A stretch of 64,000 nt of DNA from Sphingobacterium spiritivorum ATCC 33861 (GTDB lineage Bacteria; Bacteroidota; Bacteroidia; Sphingobacteriales; Sphingobacteriaceae). The notes beneath the pieces are model-generated. The model ran no database searches and was not told the DNA's origin. It saw only the letters and a list, made by a program, of their open reading frames with translations. The translations under genes and the position numbers were made by a program. The stretch spans positions 313,426-377,425 of the forward strand of contig NZ_GL379773.1 of assembly GCF_000143765.1 (NCBI RefSeq), given 5' to 3'. Of the stretch, positions 8,739-16,815 are shown in pieces (positions within the stretch are counted from its first letter, which is position 1; each line of letters begins with the position of its first letter).

Positions 8739-10457
8739 TTACAGCGCTTCCATATACGATTTAGCAAACTCATCCGTAGGATTAATAGCTAAAGTAGCCT
8801 GGAAGAATTCTTTTGCTTTAGGATTGTTACCTTTTGCGTAATTGAATACTCCTAAGTAGTTGTTTGCATCAACCAAATAATCATTGTTTTTAGGATCTGC
8901 CGGTTTTGATTTGATCACTTCAATCAATTTTGTGAATGAAGGAACAAACAATCCTTGCATTTTCTCTGGTTCTTCCAGATTATCCAGACCTAACTGAGCA
9001 AAGCCTCTGTAGTATAAAGCAGGAATTAGGTATTTATCAACAACTTCTTGTTTGGTAGCTCCAATAACGATACCGAAAGCCTTATCTGCTTTATCAAAGA
9101 ATGGCTTACCATCTTGCTCAGCAGATACTTTTTTCTGACCTAAGTTGTAGTTGATCTCTCCGATGTAGTAGTTAGCATCATAGTAGTATTCTGACTCAGG
9201 CATAGAACCCGGGATTTCGAAAATCTTAGCAGCTGCTACCATGTCGCGATCCTGATACCTTGCAAATGCAGTTTCAGCAATTTCAGGCAATAATTCTTCT
9301 TTATCTAATTCAACTGCTTTTTTCAGGAATTCCAATCCTTTATCTGCAGCAGCAGATGAAGCTCCGGTTGTATCTGCAGAAGCAACTCCGATATTAGCCA
9401 AACCAGCGAACAAGTAGTCACGGGAGATTACACGTTCAGGTTTCATTTTAGTAAACAATGAATTAAGGTACTCTGCTGATTTAGCGTAGTTTTTATCCTG
9501 ATTGTAAGCGATATAACCTAAGTAACGGTAAATTTTAGGATCGATATCCGGATTTTTAGCCAATTCTTCAGAAACAGCTTTCAATTCTGCATACTCACGA
9601 GCGTATACAAGGAAATCTGCATATCTGATTTTTGCCTCTAAAGACTTATCACCAGTTAGTTCGATATATTTTTTATATGCATCAACACCTTGTTTATTGA
9701 TCTCTTTGTATTTTGCCTCATCATCAATTTTCAGGGAAGAAAGGTGATAAGTCTCTGCCAATTCACGGTAAGTAGGGGCATAGTTAGGGAATTCCTGACT
9801 TAATGCAGTCAAAGATTCAATAGCTACATCATATGCCTGTGCTCTACGTGTAATCACAGCCTGACCGATTTTCGCACGGATCAATGCCTCATCAAGAGAA
9901 ATCGCATCACGATACTGAACATAAGCCAAACTGGATTCGTTCATTCCTGCATAAGCATCACCCAGCGCCAAAGGTACCAATGCATCTTTTGCATTTTTAG
10001 CTTTTGCCTGAGTCAGATACTCCAATGCTTTTGCGAAATCCGGCTTAGGGGCATCGATCAAAGCACGACCTGAAAAATATAATGGTAAGTAATCTTTCTT
10101 ACCTAAGTTTGAAGTTGCTGTTGTAAACTTCTGTTCAGCAGCAGAGTTATTGTTGTTTTTTAAATCAACAATACCCAGACCAACATTGTTTAACTGCGAC
10201 TTAGGGTCGTTAGTCAAACCATTGTTAAAGATAATAGCAGCTGAATCCACTTTATCATTTACCAGGTAAATCTGACCTAAGTAAAAGTAATTGTCTCCAT
10301 CCTTTGGTTTTTTCTGAACCAAGTTCTCCAAAATACCTTTCGCCTTATCATATTGCTCGGCCTCCATTGCAGCTTGAGCATCCTTCAAGCTCTGCGCACT
10401 CGCTGTTCCTACAGCTCCTGCAAATAATAGACTTAAAAATAATTTGCTTTTTGTCAT
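8739..10457 (-). CDS. Exported TPR-repeat protein of the Ton cluster
   Basis: This 572-residue protein has a Sec signal peptide (MTKSKLFLSLLFAGAVGTASAQ) and many tetratricopeptide-like helical pairs from about residue 25 to the end, for example near 27-60 and 525-570. It should be periplasmic and act as a protein-binding scaffold; the partner is unknown. It is the last gene of the exbB-exbD-exbD-tonB-PstS-like cluster, 39 nt after the lipoprotein gene, and ends before a strong terminator. Its conserved place suggests a role with TonB energy transfer or periplasmic assembly, but this is inference from neighbours only. Confidence 0.88.
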   Translation of the reverse strand: MTKSKLFLSLLFAGAVGTASAQSLKDAQAAMEAEQYDKAKGILENLVQKKPKDGDNYFYLGQIYLVNDKVDSAAIIFNNGLTNDPKSQLNNVGLGIVDLKNNNNSAAEQKFTTATSNLGKKDYLPLYFSGRALIDAPKPDFAKALEYLTQAKAKNAKDALVPLALGDAYAGMNESSLAYVQYRDAISLDEALIRAKIGQAVITRRAQAYDVAIESLTALSQEFPNYAPTYRELAETYHLSSLKIDDEAKYKEINKQGVDAYKKYIELTGDKSLEAKIRYADFLVYAREYAELKAVSEELAKNPDIDPKIYRYLGYIAYNQDKNYAKSAEYLNSLFTKMKPERVISRDYLFAGLANIGVASADTTGASSAAADKGLEFLKKAVELDKEELLPEIAETAFARYQDRDMVAAAKIFEIPGSMPESEYYYDANYYIGEINYNLGQKKVSAEQDGKPFFDKADKAFGIVIGATKQEVVDKYLIPALYYRGFAQLGLDNLEEPEKMQGLFVPSFTKLIEVIKSKPADPKNNDYLVDANNYLGVFNYAKGNNPKAKEFFQATLAINPTDEFAKSYMEAL

Positions 10458-10496
10458 AATCTATTTGTGTTCTATTTATATTTTCTAAATAACGAA

Positions 10497-11447
10497 TTAT
10501 TCTACTTTATCCCTAATAATTATTTCTCTGCCCGGCATTGTTGCAGGCACCAAATCGGCTTTTAACATAATTCGCTGACCTCTGTCTCCTGTCAGGAAAG
10601 CAGAAAAGCCTACCCCAAGTCCCATATCCGGTTGATAGTTTAAAATATACACCGGACGACTTAATACATACAAACCCTCTGCCAAAGTTGACTGATTTGG
10701 TAGATAAAATTTATTATCCCCTTCTTTTGTTAACGAATTTTGCACGCTTAAGGTACGAATTTTATCTTTATTCTGAAAAGAACGTTTTGCATTTAGCCAT
10801 TGATCATAGCTAATAATCCCTATTCCATCTGTATGTTCGGCCACATAAGAAAGGACTTCTTCTCCATTTTCCATGGCTTTCAATCCTTTTCCCGAAATTT
10901 TTTCAATTTTGCCAATATCCTTTAATTGACGTAGTGTGCTCGAATTGACATTATCCAGTATTAACGAATAATTCTGTCCGATATTTTCACCCTTTAATAT
11001 TTTTACCACATTTTCAACGGTAATACTTGTATCTGCACGGCCCGTATTACTAATAAAAACGACCGCATCAGTAGCTATCTGAAAGACTTTGGGAGAAATA
11101 GATTTCTTTTTAAAATACTCTTCCTCACTTGCCGACAGCTTTCTTGTCATGATTGCAGTCTTAGCCCGATCCTGCAACAACAGATTAATTCCTTTCACTT
11201 CCGGAGCTGAAACTAATTCAATTTTAGAGTCCTTATAAGAATTCTGAAAAACATCTACCTGCTCTTCTATAATAGGCAAAAGAGTTTCATCTACTATTAC
11301 AGATAGTCTTCCATTTAAAATATCGCCATGCTTTGCCTTTTCCTCATCGGATCCATCTTTAGAACTACGACTGCTGCAAGATGTAAACACAGCCAGGCTT
11401 GTGGCAACTGCCAACATAAAAATCCGAAAGCTTACCTTTTTGTTCAT
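10497..11447 (-). CDS. PstS-like substrate-binding lipoprotein linked to the Ton system
   Basis: This 316-residue protein has a lipoprotein signal ending in the lipobox FTSC (Cys24), then a periplasmic-binding-protein fold of the PstS type from about residue 44. Motifs resemble PstS only in part: MTRKLSASEEE stands where PstS has SRxL..E, and VNSSTLRQLKD where PstS has GSGTR; the N-terminal phosphate-anchoring Ser/Thr loop reads GRLSVIVDETLLP and lacks the usual GSSTV. No pstC, pstA or pstB gene is nearby. It lies 44 nt after a small membrane protein gene inside the Ton cluster, so it may be a sensor or accessory protein rather than an ABC transporter part. The ligand is unknown. Confidence 0.85.
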   Translation of the reverse strand: MNKKVSFRIFMLAVATSLAVFTSCSSRSSKDGSDEEKAKHGDILNGRLSVIVDETLLPIIEEQVDVFQNSYKDSKIELVSAPEVKGINLLLQDRAKTAIMTRKLSASEEEYFKKKSISPKVFQIATDAVVFISNTGRADTSITVENVVKILKGENIGQNYSLILDNVNSSTLRQLKDIGKIEKISGKGLKAMENGEEVLSYVAEHTDGIGIISYDQWLNAKRSFQNKDKIRTLSVQNSLTKEGDNKFYLPNQSTLAEGLYVLSRPVYILNYQPDMGLGVGFSAFLTGDRGQRIMLKADLVPATMPGREIIIRDKVE

Positions 11448-11491
11448 ACAGCTATAGATTAGATAAATACTAAAAAGATTAATGATATGTT

Positions 11492-11737
11492 TTAATCCCT
11501 GAAATTATTTTGCCAAAGTCTCGCAAATCTCATGAAAGAGTAGACAATAAGCAAAATCCCGAAAAAAGTACGATAGGTAGGATTAATTTCTAACGGAAAG
11601 TTATTCCAGAAGATGATAAGAAGCCCCAGTACAAAGTAAAGGCCAAACATAAATAGTCCTAAAATGGACAGAAATCGCTTTAAAGGCGATTTCTGTCTGT
11701 AACTATTCGTACTATTGTTAAATTTGTTACTTGTCAC
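11492..11737 (-). CDS. Small two-helix membrane protein
   Basis: This 81-residue protein has a basic N-terminus (residues 1-25, rich in Asn, Ser, Lys, Arg) and two hydrophobic helices at about 25-46 and 54-71. I do not recognise a family. It starts only 3 nt after the tonB stop and lies 44 nt before the PstS-like lipoprotein gene, so it is surely co-expressed with them. A role in anchoring or tuning the Ton complex is possible but untested. Confidence 0.8.
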   Translation of the reverse strand: MTSNKFNNSTNSYRQKSPLKRFLSILGLFMFGLYFVLGLLIIFWNNFPLEINPTYRTFFGILLIVYSFMRFARLWQNNFRD

Positions 11738-11740
11738 AAA

Positions 11741-12619
11741 TTACTGATTAATAGTGTTTAATCGAATTGGCAATGTATATGCTACACGTACCGGACGTCC
11801 GTTTTGTATACCTGGAGACCATTTTTTAGCCTTTTTCAGTAACGTTACGGCAGCCTGACCTGTACCATATTGTAAGTCACGTTGTACTTTGATGTCAGTA
11901 AGACTACCATCTTTCTCTACAACGAATGACACCTGAACCACACCATTTACGCCTTGCTCCAATGCAGCAGAAGGGTATTGGTAGTTATCACCGATCCATT
12001 TCATGAAAGTTTTCATACCGCCCGGTGGCTCTGGATTCACCTCTACCGCAGTAAAGATTTCATTTGAACCGGTACCATCAGGAGAACCTTTTTCTGTACC
12101 CGTTACAGCACCATCGACTTTTTTAGGACCAAACTCTCCTGTCGGAACACCAGATGCACCTTTAGTACCTTTAAGTGTAATACGAGCCGGAGTTTTCTTG
12201 TCGTCTTTAAAGTCTTCCTGAGCAGCCACTTCTTCTTTCACTTGATTTTTAGGAACTACTTTAGGCTCCGGAAAACGGATAAGGTCTTCAGCAGGTGGTT
12301 CCTGAGCGATACGCTGTGGTTGTTCTTCCGCCGGAAGAGGCTCTTCTTCCTCTTTAGGCGGCTCCGGGATCTCCAAATCTTCCAGAGTCACTTCTGTGAT
12401 TACTGGAGGTGGTTCTACCGGCTTATCTGGAATCAACTTGATGTTGAAAATCTTTGGAATACTCAAAAGGATAACCAACCCTATAACAGCTGCTAAACCA
12501 ACGTTAGTCGCTCTTGGTGCCAGTTTACGAAGCTGGTAAGCTCCATATTCCTTATTTCTATTCGCAAAAACAACGTCTAGCCATTCCTTTTTGAATAAAT
12601 CTAATTTTGAACCAAACAT
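11741..12619 (-). CDS. tonB: TonB energy transducer
   Basis: This 292-residue protein has a cytoplasmic N-terminal segment containing KEYGAYQLRK, one membrane helix at about residues 36-56, a Pro/Glu-rich spacer at about 66-125 and a C-terminal TonB domain at about 200-292 (YPSAALEQGVNGVVQVSFVV, ending YTLPIRLN). It couples the proton-motive force gathered by ExbB/ExbD to outer membrane receptors such as the one at 27936-30731. The N-terminal extension before the helix is common in Bacteroidota TonB. It lies 36 nt after the second exbD. Confidence 0.93.
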   Translation of the reverse strand: MFGSKLDLFKKEWLDVVFANRNKEYGAYQLRKLAPRATNVGLAAVIGLVILLSIPKIFNIKLIPDKPVEPPPVITEVTLEDLEIPEPPKEEEEPLPAEEQPQRIAQEPPAEDLIRFPEPKVVPKNQVKEEVAAQEDFKDDKKTPARITLKGTKGASGVPTGEFGPKKVDGAVTGTEKGSPDGTGSNEIFTAVEVNPEPPGGMKTFMKWIGDNYQYPSAALEQGVNGVVQVSFVVEKDGSLTDIKVQRDLQYGTGQAAVTLLKKAKKWSPGIQNGRPVRVAYTLPIRLNTINQ

Positions 12620-12655
12620 AATTTCTTATTTTTTTGCGTTTAAAATTTTATAAAA

Positions 12656-13207
12656 CTAGTCGTTATACAAATTCTCACGCTTTAACACATCTATTTCTTC
12701 AGGAGTGATTTTTGAAATCATATAGCGTTTGATATCTACAATTTTCATCTCGTCTAATACATCGACAAGATTACGTTGAACAGATTTCTCACTAGGTCTG
12801 ATTACTACGATCAAATCCTTTCCTCCAGCAGCAGCCGGAACTCTTGCTTTCATTTCAGTAATGACTTTACGAAGACCGTCCTTACCATAATCTATGGCTG
12901 TAGGAGGCGTAATCGGACTTTTTAATTGTCCGTAGTACCATAAAATCTTATTGTCAGAACCTAATAATAATGTGATAGAGCGGTTATCTGCAATCTCCAG
13001 ATTGTCAGTAGCGTCCATTTTATTCTTATCAGGCATTGCAACGTCCATCGCTTGAGGCTTGTTTAAAGACGTAGTTAACATGAAGAAAGTAATCAATAAG
13101 AACGCAAGATCAACCATGGCTGTCAAATCGACTTTACCACCATTTTTCTTACTTCTTACTTTGCCACCTTTCCCCTGTTTACCGGAGTCTTGATTTAATT
13201 CTGCCAT
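12656..13207 (-). CDS. exbD: ExbD/TolR-family biopolymer transport protein (second copy)
   Basis: This 183-residue protein has one N-terminal membrane helix (about residues 27-47, LTAMVDLAFLLITFFMLTT) that contains the Asp needed for proton translocation, followed by a periplasmic domain. A Lys/Gly-rich leader of about 25 residues precedes the helix. It is the second of two exbD paralogues, 31 nt after the first and 36 nt before tonB. In Bacteroidota two different ExbD proteins commonly accompany one ExbB. Confidence 0.93.
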   Translation of the reverse strand: MAELNQDSGKQGKGGKVRSKKNGGKVDLTAMVDLAFLLITFFMLTTSLNKPQAMDVAMPDKNKMDATDNLEIADNRSITLLLGSDNKILWYYGQLKSPITPPTAIDYGKDGLRKVITEMKARVPAAAGGKDLIVVIRPSEKSVQRNLVDVLDEMKIVDIKRYMISKITPEEIDVLKRENLYND

Positions 13208-13238
13208 TTTCTTCTATTTAATTAAAATGAGACGTTAA

Positions 13239-13895
13239 TTATTCGTTACCTTTTAGACCTGTTACAAAACTGAATTTGTTCTGCTTTTGGTTACGAAGAG
13301 TCTCAATTACTAAATTAATTGATGGATACTTCTCGTTAGCATCTGCTTTGATTGCAATTTTCATCGGTCCCGGATCAACAAAATCCTTCTCGCTTTCTTT
13401 TTCTTTTGTAATCTCAGCTGTTGCTAATCTTGCTGACTGAACCCAATGATACAATTCGTTTGTAGTATTCTCTGTACTATCAACAGGAATACCTGTCTGC
13501 ACTCCCGGCTGCACACGTTGACTCACGTCAAGTGTCAAAAGCTGGCGCAGATTTTTAATCGGAACACCAAAATCTTCAGCTAATTCGAATTTTTGGTAAT
13601 CCTCTTGAGAGAATTGAATATTGTACTTCGCCGACATTCTTTCTAACATTCTTTTACGAACTTCACGTTCTTTCACTCCGAAGAACACTTTTCCTTCTCC
13701 CCCGATTGTGATAATACCAAGATTAGTATCCGGCAATTTATCTTTCGTGGTAGAAGCGGGTGTATCTACAGGGAATGCTTCCGGTTGACGTGCTGTAGAT
13801 GTCAATACGAAGAATGTAAGAAGCAAGAAGGATACGTCACACATGGCTGTCATGTCGATGGACGTACTCGTTCTTTTTACTTTAGCTTTTCCCAT
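13239..13895 (-). CDS. exbD: ExbD/TolR-family biopolymer transport protein (first copy)
   Basis: This 218-residue protein has a short basic N-terminus and one membrane helix (about residues 14-33, DMTAMCDVSFLLLTFFVL) with the conserved Asp. The periplasmic part is longer than in the second ExbD and ends in a domain (residues 170-215) with the IKADANEKYPSINLVIETL motif typical of ExbD. It lies 98 nt after exbB. The two ExbD proteins differ enough to suggest distinct roles or a heteromeric stator. Confidence 0.93.
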   Translation of the reverse strand: MGKAKVKRTSTSIDMTAMCDVSFLLLTFFVLTSTARQPEAFPVDTPASTTKDKLPDTNLGIITIGGEGKVFFGVKEREVRKRMLERMSAKYNIQFSQEDYQKFELAEDFGVPIKNLRQLLTLDVSQRVQPGVQTGIPVDSTENTTNELYHWVQSARLATAEITKEKESEKDFVDPGPMKIAIKADANEKYPSINLVIETLRNQKQNKFSFVTGLKGNE

Positions 13896-13993
13896 TTTTC
13901 TTTACTTCTAAAATTAATTACTCAATATACTTTGACTATATGATGCTTTTAGTTTTATGATTCCATAAAAGAATCATAAAAAACATCAGATTC

Positions 13994-14824
13994 TTATTTG
14001 TGGTTAGCCGCGTACGTTTGTACGATTGAGAAACCAGCCTCGTCAATTGAGTAAGTTAATTTATCGATTTTTGCAGTAAGGATGTTGTACATTACGATAG
14101 CGAATGTAGAAGTCGCGATACCTGTTGCTGTATTGATAAGGGCCTCAGAGATACCGTTTGCTAATTTTGCTGAATCCGGAGCACCACCTGTTGCTAATGC
14201 AGAGAAGGCCTTGATCATACCTGTTACTGTACCTAATAGACCTGTCAGCGTACCGATAGAAACTAATGTTGCTATAACGTTTAAGTTTTTCTCCAACATA
14301 GGCATTTCCAATGCTGTTGTCTCTTCGATTTCTTTTTGGATAGCTAATGCTGATTTTTCTGAATCAAGACCTGGGTTAGCAGAAACGTCTTTGTATTTCA
14401 ATAAACCTGCTTTGATTACGTTTGCAACAGAACCTTTTTGTTTGTCACACTCAGCGATAGCTGTGTCAATGTTACCACCGTTGATTAACGTTTGTACTTT
14501 TCTTACGAAGTTACCAACATTACCAGTACCTGAAGCTTTGTTGATTACGATTAAGCGCTCAATAGAGAAGACCCACACCATCAAGAATAAACCGATAAGG
14601 ATAGGTACGATAGCACCTGCGTGGTATACCATTCCTAAGTAGTTTCCTGGAAGAGGTTGGTTTTCCGGATTATTTTCCTGGAAGTTAGAAGGAGATCCCA
14701 TTACATATTTCCATACTACGAAACCAACAATGAAACAAATGATGATTGCTAAACTTGCAAATAGGGAACCTGAATTTCCGCTCTCTTGTTTTGCAGGACT
14801 AGTTGTTTTTGGTGCGTTTGCCAT
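13994..14824 (-). CDS. exbB: MotA/TolQ/ExbB proton channel protein
   Basis: This 276-residue protein has membrane helices at about 23-42, 67-87, 157-185 and 200-225. The LVSIGTLTGLLGTVTGMIKAF region matches the MotA/TolQ/ExbB family core. It forms the proton channel that, with ExbD, energises TonB. It is the first gene of the seven-gene cluster; a candidate -7 element lies about 95 nt upstream of its start. The first helix and linker at 44-64 (PSNFQENNPENQPLPG) are an N-terminal addition often seen in Bacteroidota. Confidence 0.95.
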   Translation of the reverse strand: MANAPKTTSPAKQESGNSGSLFASLAIIICFIVGFVVWKYVMGSPSNFQENNPENQPLPGNYLGMVYHAGAIVPILIGLFLMVWVFSIERLIVINKASGTGNVGNFVRKVQTLINGGNIDTAIAECDKQKGSVANVIKAGLLKYKDVSANPGLDSEKSALAIQKEIEETTALEMPMLEKNLNVIATLVSIGTLTGLLGTVTGMIKAFSALATGGAPDSAKLANGISEALINTATGIATSTFAIVMYNILTAKIDKLTYSIDEAGFSIVQTYAANHK

Positions 14825-15266
14825 TTTTACTAAATTTTAGATTTTTTACTGTTGTTTAATATAATGTTTAATTCAATTATGTGCAATCTAGATCTATATC
14901 TGTTACTCATGTGAGAAACAAATATAGCATTTTGTAATAAAAATAAAATTAATGTTGCATTAAAATACGATTTTCTAAATTTTCATTTTGATTTTCACGT
15001 TTTAAAACGAACAATACATCAGCAGAATCATTGCCCGTCATTCTTATCATGTCAAAATCATGCTTAATGCTGTAATTTTTTACAATGAAAACCATTTTTT
15101 TTTTGATATGCAAATTAATAAATCATTAAGTGTTAAAAATAAGTAAGTGATTACTCACACGGGTACTCTTGTAACTAAGTGTTTTTTAAACGTCAAATTA
15201 TCAGAGTTATTGCATCAGTTCTGTTACAAAAAGTTACTGTCCAGGTTATAATCGATGCGTAAACAA
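14825..15266. other. 442-nt AT-rich intergenic region upstream of exbB
   Basis: No credible ORF or RNA gene is visible. It holds a candidate minus-strand -7 element for exbB near 14919-14926, a run of ten T residues near 15094-15104 and several short imperfect repeats. No terminator for the SUI1/lipid-kinase operon, which ends at 15267, is clear. The rest shows no recognisable structure. Confidence 0.6.
14919..14926 (-). promoter_or_regulatory. Candidate -7 promoter element of the exb/ton cluster
   Basis: CAAATATA on the plus strand is TATATTTG on the minus strand, a match to the Bacteroidota consensus TAnnTTTG. It would give a leader of about 90 nt before exbB. No clear TTG at the -33 position is present, so the call is weak. 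Confidence 0.35.
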
Positions 15267-15617
15267 CTATCCGCCAACGACTTTGACTTTATAGCCATCC
15301 TGGTTCAACAAGTCAACTATTTTTTGTTTAAAATCACCTTGAATCATAATTTCACCATTTTTAGATGTGCCGCCCACTCCACATTTTTGTTTCAATTTTT
15401 TCGCTAAGATTTCAAGGTCAGTATCTGAACCTATGAAACCGGTTACAATTGTAACAACTTTTCCCTTTCTCATCTTGCGGTCAAGCATTACTTTCAGCAA
15501 CTGCTTATTAGCCGGCAAAGTCTCCGCTTCTTCTGTAATATCGCTCTCCTGATAATCAAAATCGTCAGAAGTGGAATATACGATTCCTTCAAAACGTTGT
15601 TTTTTATGCTTATTCAT
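15267..15617 (-). CDS. SUI1/YciH-family translation initiation factor-like protein
   Basis: This 116-residue protein has a C-terminal SUI1 fold (about residues 40-114): DRKMRKGKVVTIVTGF, LAKKLKQKCGVGGTSKNGEIMIQGDF and VDLLNQDGYKVKVVGG match eIF1/YciH motifs. YciH-type proteins bind the small ribosomal subunit and affect start-codon choice. The N-terminal 35 residues are acidic and variable. It is the second gene after the lipid kinase, 9 nt apart, so they form a small operon. Confidence 0.92.
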   Translation of the reverse strand: MNKHKKQRFEGIVYSTSDDFDYQESDITEEAETLPANKQLLKVMLDRKMRKGKVVTIVTGFIGSDTDLEILAKKLKQKCGVGGTSKNGEIMIQGDFKQKIVDLLNQDGYKVKVVGG

Positions 15618-15626
15618 AGAACTAAG

Positions 15627-16505
15627 TTAACAAATTATCCGAAGTGATTTTGGTAAGATTCGTATATCTAATTTTTTGCCCAATTCAAACGGTTCTCCAT
15701 CCACATGTGCAGCACCATCTTTTTCACGTTCAATAGTGATTTCCTTACCCGGAATGATTTCTACATATTCGGACTGATCAGCAGATTTATTAAACAAATG
15801 AAATACCATCATTGGTAATGTGTAAAGCGGAAATTTGTGCACTATACAAACATCCAGCACGCCATCATTAACTGAGGCCTGTGGAGCGATATACGCATTA
15901 TTTCCGTATTGGGGTGAATTGGCCACACTGATCATGAAAGCCTCCCGCTCATACTGCACACCGTCAATGGTCAGCTTATACGTGCAGGGTTTATAATTGC
16001 TGAGTACATTAATGGCTGATTTGAGATAGCCGATAGGGCCTCTTATATTTTCATTGGCAAAGCGGTCACTCACTGATGCATCAAACCCAATACCTGCTAT
16101 ATTGAAAAAATTACGGTCATTGATCAGACCGGAATCTACTTCTACAGCTTCAAATCGGTTTAGCCTGCGTAGCGCAGCAGCTTCATTCATCGGAATACCC
16201 AGATATAAGGCCAGCCCGTTTCCCGAACCTTCGGGAATAATTCCCAAAGGAATATCCGAGCCCACCAATGCCGAGCCCAATTCGTTGATGGTCCCGTCTC
16301 CTCCAACCGCCACCACTGCATCATATTTTTCTTCAATTGCCAGCTTTCCAAGTTCATAAGCATGATTAGGATGGTTCGTCTGTTGAAAAGTAGGATTAAA
16401 TTTCTGAAGATCTAATACCTCAAGAACCTGCTTATTGAACGCAGTCTTTCGTTTGCCTCCTGAAATAGGATTGACGACAAATAATATTCGCTTTCTCTCG
16501 GCCAT
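15627..16505 (-). CDS. Diacylglycerol kinase-family lipid kinase (YegS/BmrU type)
   Basis: This 292-residue soluble enzyme has the family motifs NPISGGKR (residues 12-19) and GGDGT (68-72) for ATP binding, then PEGSGNGLA near 96-104. It should phosphorylate a lipid hydroxyl, probably diacylglycerol, sphingosine or ceramide, at the membrane surface. Sphingobacteria make sphingolipids, so a sphingoid substrate is worth considering, but sequence alone cannot tell. The C-terminal domain ends AAHVDGEPFELGKKLDIRI, as usual. The gene diverges from metK. Confidence 0.9.
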   Translation of the reverse strand: MAERKRILFVVNPISGGKRKTAFNKQVLEVLDLQKFNPTFQQTNHPNHAYELGKLAIEEKYDAVVAVGGDGTINELGSALVGSDIPLGIIPEGSGNGLALYLGIPMNEAAALRRLNRFEAVEVDSGLINDRNFFNIAGIGFDASVSDRFANENIRGPIGYLKSAINVLSNYKPCTYKLTIDGVQYEREAFMISVANSPQYGNNAYIAPQASVNDGVLDVCIVHKFPLYTLPMMVFHLFNKSADQSEYVEIIPGKEITIEREKDGAAHVDGEPFELGKKLDIRILPKSLRIIC

Positions 16506-16644
16506 AAAGGTCTTTACTTGTATTTTTTCCGGATAAAGATAGACAAAAGCCCGTATACATAATGAATGTTAATTTTAATATCATTGAATTTTCATTTTTA
16601 ATTGTAGAGTATAAAATTGAATTTTATATTTCGTCAAAGAGTTG

Positions 16645-16652
16645 TAGCTTTG
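16645..16652 (+). promoter_or_regulatory. -7 promoter element of metK
   Basis: TAGCTTTG matches TAnnTTTG. Transcription would start near 16656, just before the SAM-II aptamer at 16663, so the riboswitch would form the very 5' end of the mRNA. A TTG at 16617-16619 is 25 nt upstream, longer than the usual spacer of about 20 nt. Confidence 0.5.
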
Positions 16653-16662
16653 CCGAACAATT

Positions 16663-16734
16663 TGTGGACTGATTTGCGTTACGGGCAGAAGCTCAGTAAC
16701 AGGAGATTGCAACCACAGTAAAAAAGTGCTAAAA
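16663..16734 (+). ncRNA. SAM-II riboswitch upstream of metK
   Basis: The segment shows the SAM-II layout in order. A P1 arm TGTGG (16663-16667) is followed by CTGATTTG (16669-16676). Then come the conserved ATTGCA (16706-16711), the P1 closing arm CCACA (16713-16717), an A-rich linker and the GCTAAAA pseudoknot element (16728-16734). An inserted hairpin with GTTAC (16678-16682) and GTAAC (16696-16700) stems lies in the variable loop. The position directly before S-adenosylmethionine synthetase fits feedback by SAM. Downstream, CACTT (16756-16760) and CTGTG (16763-16767) could pair with AAGTG (16724-16728) and CACAG (16714-16718), which would break P1 and serve as an anti-aptamer. The class match is strong; the switching helix is inference. 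Confidence 0.85.
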
Positions 16735-16815
16735 CTATTTCATTCGGTGTTTTTCCACTTGCCTGTGTTTCTACCTTCTTATAAGCGAGTATGTCCGCAT
16801 TAATTAGTAATACTT

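Noticed and set aside
8739..14824. PstSCAB phosphate transporter operon
   Set aside because: Only a PstS-like protein is present; permease and ATPase genes are missing and the neighbours are Ton components.
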